DNA of 64,000 bases from Sepiola atlantica (Eukaryota; Mollusca; Cephalopoda; Sepiida; Sepiolidae). Every line of letters starts with the position of its first letter. Position 1 is the first letter of the stretch. Location of the stretch: positions 58,191,082 through 58,255,081 of the forward strand of contig OY744528.1 in NCBI GenBank assembly GCA_963556195.1. The letters run 5' to 3'. Below the pieces are notes generated by a model. That model saw only the letters and a program-made list of their open reading frames with translations, searched no databases and had not been told where the DNA came from. The position numbers and the translations under genes are program-made. Below are positions 58,753 through 64,000 of the stretch, in pieces.

Positions 58753-59171
58753 CGCAGCCAGGACCTACCATTCAATAACGCGTCCATCACAACTAGCTGC
58801 TCGAGCCGCCTCTAGGCGGGCAAACCAGCTAAATCTCACGAGCCGACACAAGGACGTGTCCTTCCGGGCTTTTAACTTCACGAATATTTCTGTAATAGAG
58901 ACCTACGCTCTTTAGGGTCAACATTCACGGCTTCGTTGGACACTCTTTCTAACCTAGCCCTGATTACTTGACTTTCATACCGCTCGTTAGCCGAGAATTT
59001 CAGGTCCCCCTTAGCTAATTCTATGCCTAGAGAATAAATAATCCAATGCCCGGGCCAGCTTATTTTCTAAACGCTTTTCTGCTTCAGCCTTATTTAAGGC
59101 CAGGCGTTGGCTATATTTCACAGAAAAGTGCCTAATACTACATATGGCGTTAACCCACCACTTACTCCTGG

Positions 59172-59489
59172 TTACTCTAAGCCCTTTTGAAAATTAAGTG
59201 TAAGTCTATCCCAAAAGTCACGTATCTCCATTAGGCAGGTATTTAACTTCCAGTACTCAGCTAACTTAGGGGTTCTATTTTCTACTTCCAAACTGGCCAC
59301 AAGTAATTTGTGGTCAGAATGGGCTAACCAGTGGAACGTGGGACAAGAGATATAGTCTACGTTGCCTCTTCTCACTAACAACCGATCCAAGTAAGTACTT
59401 AGAGCAGTAAGCTCGTTAGAAAGCCACGTCCACCACTCCCGCCCCGGGTAATCGACACAAAACCTGTCGACCAGATCACATTCAGTCAT
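59172..59489 (-). pseudogene. copy 3 endonuclease C-terminal half
   Basis: Reads LVDRFCVDYPGREWWTW, then STYLDRLLVRRGNVDYISCP (catalytic D in L-D-R) and WLAHSDHKLLVASLEVE, with S-D-H intact, followed by LAEYWKLNTCLM, which copy 1 also has (LAGYWKLNTSLF). The nuclease N-terminus with N, E, Y and D-x-N is absent. Confidence 0.8.
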
Positions 59490-59572
59490 CAGATCAGACA
59501 GACTTGAAATTGAAACAGGAATAGATCGGGAGCCAGCTGTAAGGGGAATTAAAAAGGGAGAGGGGTTTCTGC

Positions 59573-61120
59573 TCAGAAGAAGGAGGAGGGGATTGGGGTT
59601 GTGGGGTCTGAGCAGAAGAGATAGTTATCTCTTTTGACATAGGGGAGGGGAATGGGGCCCAACCTCCTTTGCTTTTTTCGTCTTATGTTTTCTTTTTGTG
59701 TCTGCCGACACTGCTGGACCAACTTTTTCTTCCTCCATTGCATCGTCAATGATGGACTCCCCCTCTGATTCAGACGCCGAAGGGTTAGACAACTTCCTTT
59801 TTGGTGCTGATGAATTTGCACGCTGCAGCACCTCGGTGAGATTTTTGGTGTGGGCGACCCTTCAGGTAGCCGCACTCTTAATTCTTAAGGGGACTGCACC
59901 TTTTTGGAGGGTGACTTTGGTGGGTTGAGAACTGCCTCTTTGGTGGTTGTAACGTTCTTCTTGACAACTGTTGTCCATCCATCTTTTGTGGTATTCCCCC
60001 TCCTGCCTTTTTCTTAGAAGCTGCTGGTGCCACCGTTTTTCCGCCCAGGGCCGTAGCTGGGATCCTTACAGGGAACTTCTTCGGGTAGTCTTTTTACATG
60101 TGCCCCGGCTGCTCACAATGTGGCCTCCTACCTTCGACTATGACACTCATAGTCCATGTGTTACATTTTAATGATGCGGGAATTTTCTTGAAATGTGCAA
60201 GATCAATGCTCATTTCGATCCGGTAGTCCCCTACCATGATGTTACGGTAACTCCACACTGGAATTACAGCCTCGACGTCCCCATATTGGCTAAGTACAGC
60301 TCCAAGTTGTTTAGAGCTAATGTAACAGGGGGCGCCGAGAATGGAGACTGTCATTTGCCGTTTGTTGACGTATTCAGGCTTCAGACAGAGATGTTTCCAC
60401 CTCAACGTAGTTTTGGAAAGCTTCTCCGCTTCCTGGCTATTTGGGAGCAAAGTTTCCCACCTTGCGTAACTTCTTCTACATATATAAGAAGCCGGGATTT
60501 TTAGCTCCCATAGCAAGTCCACCATATTGTCCTTAGAGGTCCCAGTCAGCCCCTTTGTCTTAACGTCTGTTGTGACTAACGCCACTATTCTTTTGGCCAG
60601 CTCTTCAACAGCTCCCGGGGCGGCTTTGAGGACGTTGCTGTCTGTTAGGCTTTTTTAGGTGGTGTCGAAGAGCTGACGGTAATCACTCGGTGCTAGCTGT
60701 GACTGGGGTCCCCATGATGTTGGGGACAAGGCAGGAGTTGTTGGAACAGCTTTCAGTGTTGATTGACCAGGTGGAATAGTGATGTTCCTGCATTCAGCTG
60801 TCTTTTGAGTGAGAGGGAGGGACGGCCAGTCTGCAGGAGACATTGCTGGTGTCTTAGATGCCGGTTGTGGCTTCGGTAAAGTCCCACCTTCCCGATTGCT
60901 GGCGGAACCAACAGCTCCACTTTCGGACTGTCCGGTGTAGCGACCCCATTTTTTTCTGAATCTGGACTGTCGTTGACATTCTTGTCTGCGCAGGTTCGAA
61001 CTTGAAAGTGCTGATGTTGCTGCTGCTACTACTGAACGAGTCAAAGAAACGGTTCACCAAAATAATGCGGCATTTTCTTCTTCTGTTCGCTTCCTTGAAC
61101 GAGTCAACACAACGTTTCAC
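59573..61120 (-). pseudogene. copy 3 ORF1 (Gag-like), frameshifted
   Basis: Frames in order: a Ser-rich N-terminal segment (61120-60854), a Pro/Thr-rich segment (61044-60655), and a 163-codon frame at 60585-60094. That frame holds an RRM-like core (QMTVSILGAPCYISSKQLGA, then YGDVEAVIP) ending in the start of a zinc knuckle, HCEQPGHM. An acidic/basic tail follows (59831-59625; SASESEGESIIDDAMEEE). The order matches copy 1 ORF1 except that the Pro-rich part is N-terminal here, so ORF1 has diverged strongly between copies. Confidence 0.65.
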
Positions 61121-61137
61121 AAAAATAAATGTAGCAC

Positions 61138-61184
61138 CTTCTTCTTCTTCTTCTTCTTCTTCTTCTTCTTCTTCTTCTTCTTTT
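61138..61184. repeat. (CTT)n microsatellite
   Basis: About 15 CTT units; gives poly-Ser or poly-Arg frames that are artefacts. Confidence 0.96.
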
Positions 61185-61859
61185 CGCGCTCACGTCCCAA
61201 CGAATCTTGCTGCCGTTTCCTCTTAAAAAAAATATTAAATTAAACTTTTCGCGAGTGGACGTTTCCGGGTTTGCGCCCGCAGCTCTCCTCCGCACAAGCA
61301 GCAAACACAACGCCTTCTCTTCGATCGCCGCGGACAAGTGTCTTGATCCACAGCAGTCGGCTGCCTCTCCTGCTCCCGCTACAACTACTGCTGCTACTGT
61401 CTCTGGCTTGATGTGGCGTTAGCCTGTAGTCTAGATCCGACATTGTCATCATAGCAGCGTCCCGGTCGCCCTTTTTCCTGGCGTCTGATCTGGATCGGTG
61501 GTTCCTTTCTCTTGGAACTCCACCGACCTGGCTGGCCTTACTCCTACGGGCAGGAGACTTTTTCTCCTGCGAGCAGGCGGGCTTACAGTTAAAGCCCGTA
61601 GACCTACTGGTGAGGTGGGGACTATATCCCACCGACCCAGACCACTTCTATATAGACAGAGCTGCCGAATAAGGAAGCAAGCTCCGATCTACTTCCAGTG
61701 CAAGGGACGGCACTGGCGGAAGTACTAGACATGACGCTTAAGGGATCATGTCCGTGCCCAAAGTATTTGCCTGCTCCGGAGCTCGGACCTGTCATCCCCT
61801 CTTTCGTTTTTCCTTTGCACAACGGCGAGAAAATAAAACGCTAATTAGTAAAAAAAGGT
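61185..61859. other. no gene recognised
   Basis: GC-richer than most of the window. The minus frame at 61632-61240 is Arg/Ser-rich with no domain; it may be the 5' leader of LINE copy 3. Confidence 0.4.
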
Positions 61860-62271
61860 AAAATGAATAACCAGTTCTGAACCCGGCTCAAACCTGCCGA
61901 TTTTAACCTGGAAGAACGTCTGCTAGATGTTACTCTAGCTGTTCAACCAAGTCCGACCAGCCTGGGTTCAGAACGAACCTGCAAAAAACAGAAAACAAAA
62001 TAATTAGTGTACAAATCACAAGAAATGGGTGATCACCCAAAGAGGGTGGTGAGAGAAATGGTGCACAAAAGGGGCTCGCCTAGGGGATAGAGAGAGTTCC
62101 CGGTCGAAAGAAGCAGAAGAAGCCGAGGGGCTGGTTGCTTCACAAAAAAAGACAATTGTAAGAAACTTTTGTGAAGGCGGCTCTCCTTGTTAAGTGAAAA
62201 ATATTTCGACTTCATAGTGACCTGACAAATCCATTCTGTCACTATGGGTAGATCCGGATCAGTCCACAACA
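61860..62271 (-). mobile_element. Gypsy element 2: 3' LTR (inner border clear, outer uncertain)
   Basis: On the minus strand the LTR starts TGTTGTGGACTGATCC at 62271 directly after a polypurine tract. Downstream lies an inverted pair, TTCTGAACCC-GGCT near 61875 against AGCC-TGGGTTCAGAA near 61958. The outer end is placed near 61860 by that feature only; the other LTR is outside the window. Confidence 0.5.
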
Positions 62272-62284
62272 CCTCCCCCTTAAG
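62272..62284 (-). promoter_or_regulatory. Gypsy element 2 polypurine tract
   Basis: AAGGGGGAGG on the minus strand next to the TGTTG start of the LTR, the usual plus-strand primer site of LTR retrotransposons. Confidence 0.65.
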
Positions 62285-62435
62285 ATTTATTTCTTCCTCG
62301 AAATATATCTTTTCGTCTGTGGGTCAATCTCTAGACGTTCTGTTGAATTTCTCTTTCTTTTCGCTGAACGTCTTACGTCTGTAGCAGGAGTAGTAGTAAT
62401 GTTTTCAGGAATCGGTACATCAAAAACACCGCCTT

Positions 62436-63215
62436 CTAACCTCGAACCATGTATATCAGGGGTCTGATTCTCCTGGTGACAATACCGTCTTGCCAGAACA
62501 TTTTACCCTTTCTGTAATTCTTAAAAAAAAAACACTTTTTCACCAACATTAAAATGTCTGGCCTTACCATCCGTGTTTTTAAAATGTTTTTCTTAACTGG
62601 CAACAATTTGTCAAAAATAGTTTTAATTTTTCTTGCGAATATCATATCCGCCGGTGACATGTTTACTGCAATGTTTCTGTTCGGTGTGACCCTGTAAACT
62701 ATTAAAAAATGTTTGATCTTCCCATCATCGTCTACTTCACTTGCAGCTTTTCGTAAAGCCTTTTTAAAGGTATCTGCGAAACATTCTGCCTGCCTGTTAC
62801 TTCTCGGGTGGTAAGCAGGTGTAGTAATATGTTTTACCCCAAAGTTTTTGCAAAACATGTAAAACTCTCCTGAGGTGAATTGGGTCCCATTATCTGTGAC
62901 AATTTCATCAGGTAATCCAAACCTGGCAAACGGTTCATGCAAAAAATTTATTGTTATGGCAAATGTTGGTTTTTTGTATTTTAGTAAACTGTCCACCACA
63001 ATCAAATAATATGCACCATTTAGCGGTCCAGCAAAATCTAGATGTAGTCTAGACCACGGCGTGTCCACTTTCGGCCATGATGCTGTGATTATTGGTGGTG
63101 CTTTAGCTGCTAGAGCACAACCCTCTACAGCTCTTAACTGTCCTCTCGATGTCCTGGCCACAAAACGTATGAACGCATTAGCGATTTCATTTTGCACATT
63201 CCTGGGTGACCACAA
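62436..63215 (-). pseudogene. Gypsy element 2 integrase core and C-terminus
   Basis: A 259-codon frame reading CALAAKAPP (end of the zinc domain), then LHLDFAGPLNGAYYLIVVDS with catalytic D, IVTDNGTQFTSGEF with the second D, and YHPRSNRQAECF with catalytic E. A typical Gypsy tail follows with NMSPADMIFARKI and MFWQDGIVTRRIRP. D-D-35-E residues are all present; the usual S-N-G before the E motif reads S-N-R. The N-terminal part is in another frame (63529-63134), so a frameshift lies near 63140-63200. Confidence 0.85.
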
Positions 63216-63529
63216 TGAAAATATTTTAACAGTCTCATTTGTAATGCCACTGGGATTATGACGCGCTCAGCATACATTAAAATTTCATCGCAAATTAAAT
63301 AGTTATTGCTTATCGACGAATTTATATTTTCCCTTTGTTTGCACTTCACTTTATCCATCATCTTTTTGATAAAATCATCACTTTTAGATTTTATTTGTAT
63401 TTCTTGCGCAGTCACTAGGAGTTCGGGTACGGTGCTAACCAGTACTTCTTTTATTTCACTTTCAACTTTGAGTGATGCGATAACCGCATTTTCCATTGGT
63501 TCACAATATTTCGGAATTAATCGGGACAA
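63134..63529 (-). pseudogene. Gypsy element 2 RNase H-integrase junction
   Basis: Reads MSRLIPKYCEP, then a hydrophilic linker, ERVIIPVALQMRLLKYFHCG and HPGMCKMKSLMRSYVLWPG. The H-x3-H spacing begins the H2C2 zinc domain of integrase, whose cysteines (C..CALAAK) are in the next frame. The last residues after WPG are out of frame. Confidence 0.75.
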
Positions 63530-63559
63530 GCACTCCGCATGGCGTAACTTCTTTCATTT

Positions 63560-64000
63560 TGAAATCATAATTTAGCAGAATAGTGTCCGATCGCTGTAAT
63601 CTATTTGCTGTATGAACTGGGATTCCTTTCTGTGATCCAAAAATCAAAAGTAATGGACGATGATTCGTCTGTAAAATAAATTTACGGCCATGGATGAATT
63701 TGTGAAATTTTTTAATACCGAAAATAATGGATACACTTTCCTTCTCGATCTGGCTATAGTTTTTCTCAGCCGAGATTAAACCTCTGCTCGCATGAGAAAT
63801 GTCTTTTGATAATTGTCTTTATCGAGTAGTACGGCTCCGATGCCGTAATTACTCGCATCAGTAGTCAAAATTATTTCTAATTTCGAGTCATAATGTGTTA
63901 AAAAAGTTCTGATGTAAACACATCTTTAATCTTTTGAAATGCCTTCTGGCAATTTTTTGTCCATTGCCATTTGTTAATCTTTTTTTAACAATTCGTTCAA
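63560..64000 (-). pseudogene. Gypsy element 2 RNase H and RT end, continues beyond window
   Basis: Minus-strand blocks ILTTDASNYGIGAVLLDKDN (RNase H start, D-A-S) near 63870-63815, an AFQKIKDVFTS block near 63945-63920, and RHAECLSRLIPKY near 63545 (D/E-A-L-S-R end of RNase H). Frames change at least twice. The rest of Pol and Gag lie to the right of the window. Confidence 0.7.

Larger units (their letters stand above)
57130..61120 (-). mobile_element. L1/Tx1-like LINE, copy 3 (decayed)
   Basis: Minus-strand copy of the same family. ORF1 is at about 61120-59575, the ORF2 endonuclease C-terminal half at 59489-59172, RT at about 58800-58000, and distal ORF2 sequence shared with copy 2 to about 57130 (CTAAGTGGGAGTG and AAGATAAATACAATT near 57246 and 57320, against 52019 and 52093). 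The N-terminal half of the endonuclease is missing between ORF1 and 59489. The 3' untranslated region with the hairpin is not found, so the element is also 3'-truncated. Confidence 0.8.

Noticed and set aside
61240..61632. Arg/Ser-rich minus frame as an SR-like host protein
   Set aside because: No domain; the composition follows from GC-rich, CTC-rich DNA next to a (CTT)n run and a LINE 5' end.

Overview
This window looks like repeat-dominated nuclear DNA from an animal, most likely a mollusc and possibly a cephalopod. That is an inference from long (TA)n and (TTA)n arrays, Penelope-like elements, L1/Tx1-type LINEs, Gypsy elements and an endogenous parvovirus-like fragment together; no single sequence proves the taxon. 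I found no convincing host protein gene, rRNA or tRNA. Essentially every recognisable coding stretch belongs to a mobile element or a viral relic, and almost all are broken.

Layout. 0-3 kb: a (TA)n run, a decayed retroelement C-terminus (+, 740-1763) and a GIY-YIG fragment of a Penelope-like element (-, about 2.0-2.35 kb). 3.4-5.0 kb: three diverged copies of one AT-rich repeat separated by (TA)n. 6.7-8.6 kb: a parvovirus NS1-like pseudogene with HUH and SF3-helicase motifs, followed by an inverted partial copy of its own 3' end. 9.85-10.64 kb: a second Penelope-like fragment. 10.9-11.03 kb: a perfect hairpin embedded in (TA)n. 11.5-16.2 kb: two minus-strand copies (one long, one only the 5' end) of a LINE with a C-terminal zinc finger and restriction-like endonuclease.

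17.43-30.63 kb is one tandem array of a roughly 83-bp AT-rich monomer, about 13 kb, with a homogenised core, older flanks, a higher-order repeat of 2,647 bp, a local dimer subarray and a short inverted repeat kept in most monomers. It is the largest and least explained feature here.

32.5-40.4 kb is a nest: an L1/Tx1-like LINE (copy 1, +) sits inside the 5' LTR of a Gypsy element, bracketed by a 17-bp target-site duplication. The Gypsy body is cut off in its reverse transcriptase by a CR1-like endonuclease fragment. 41-50 kb holds two inverted copies of a roughly 0.6-kb repeat, a 33-bp minisatellite open in several frames on both strands, a Penelope-like GIY-YIG fragment followed by a candidate hammerhead ribozyme, and a CR1-like RT C-terminus. 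50.6-55.3 kb and 57.1-61.1 kb are two further minus-strand copies of the same L1/Tx1 LINE family. 61.9-64.0 kb is the 3' part of a second Gypsy element (-), running off the right edge.

The genes do not form a pathway. The window records successive insertions: copy 1 of the LINE preserves its target duplication and a largely open ORF2, while copies 2 and 3 are more decayed. All calls come from reading the sequence and the open reading frames; no database search was possible.
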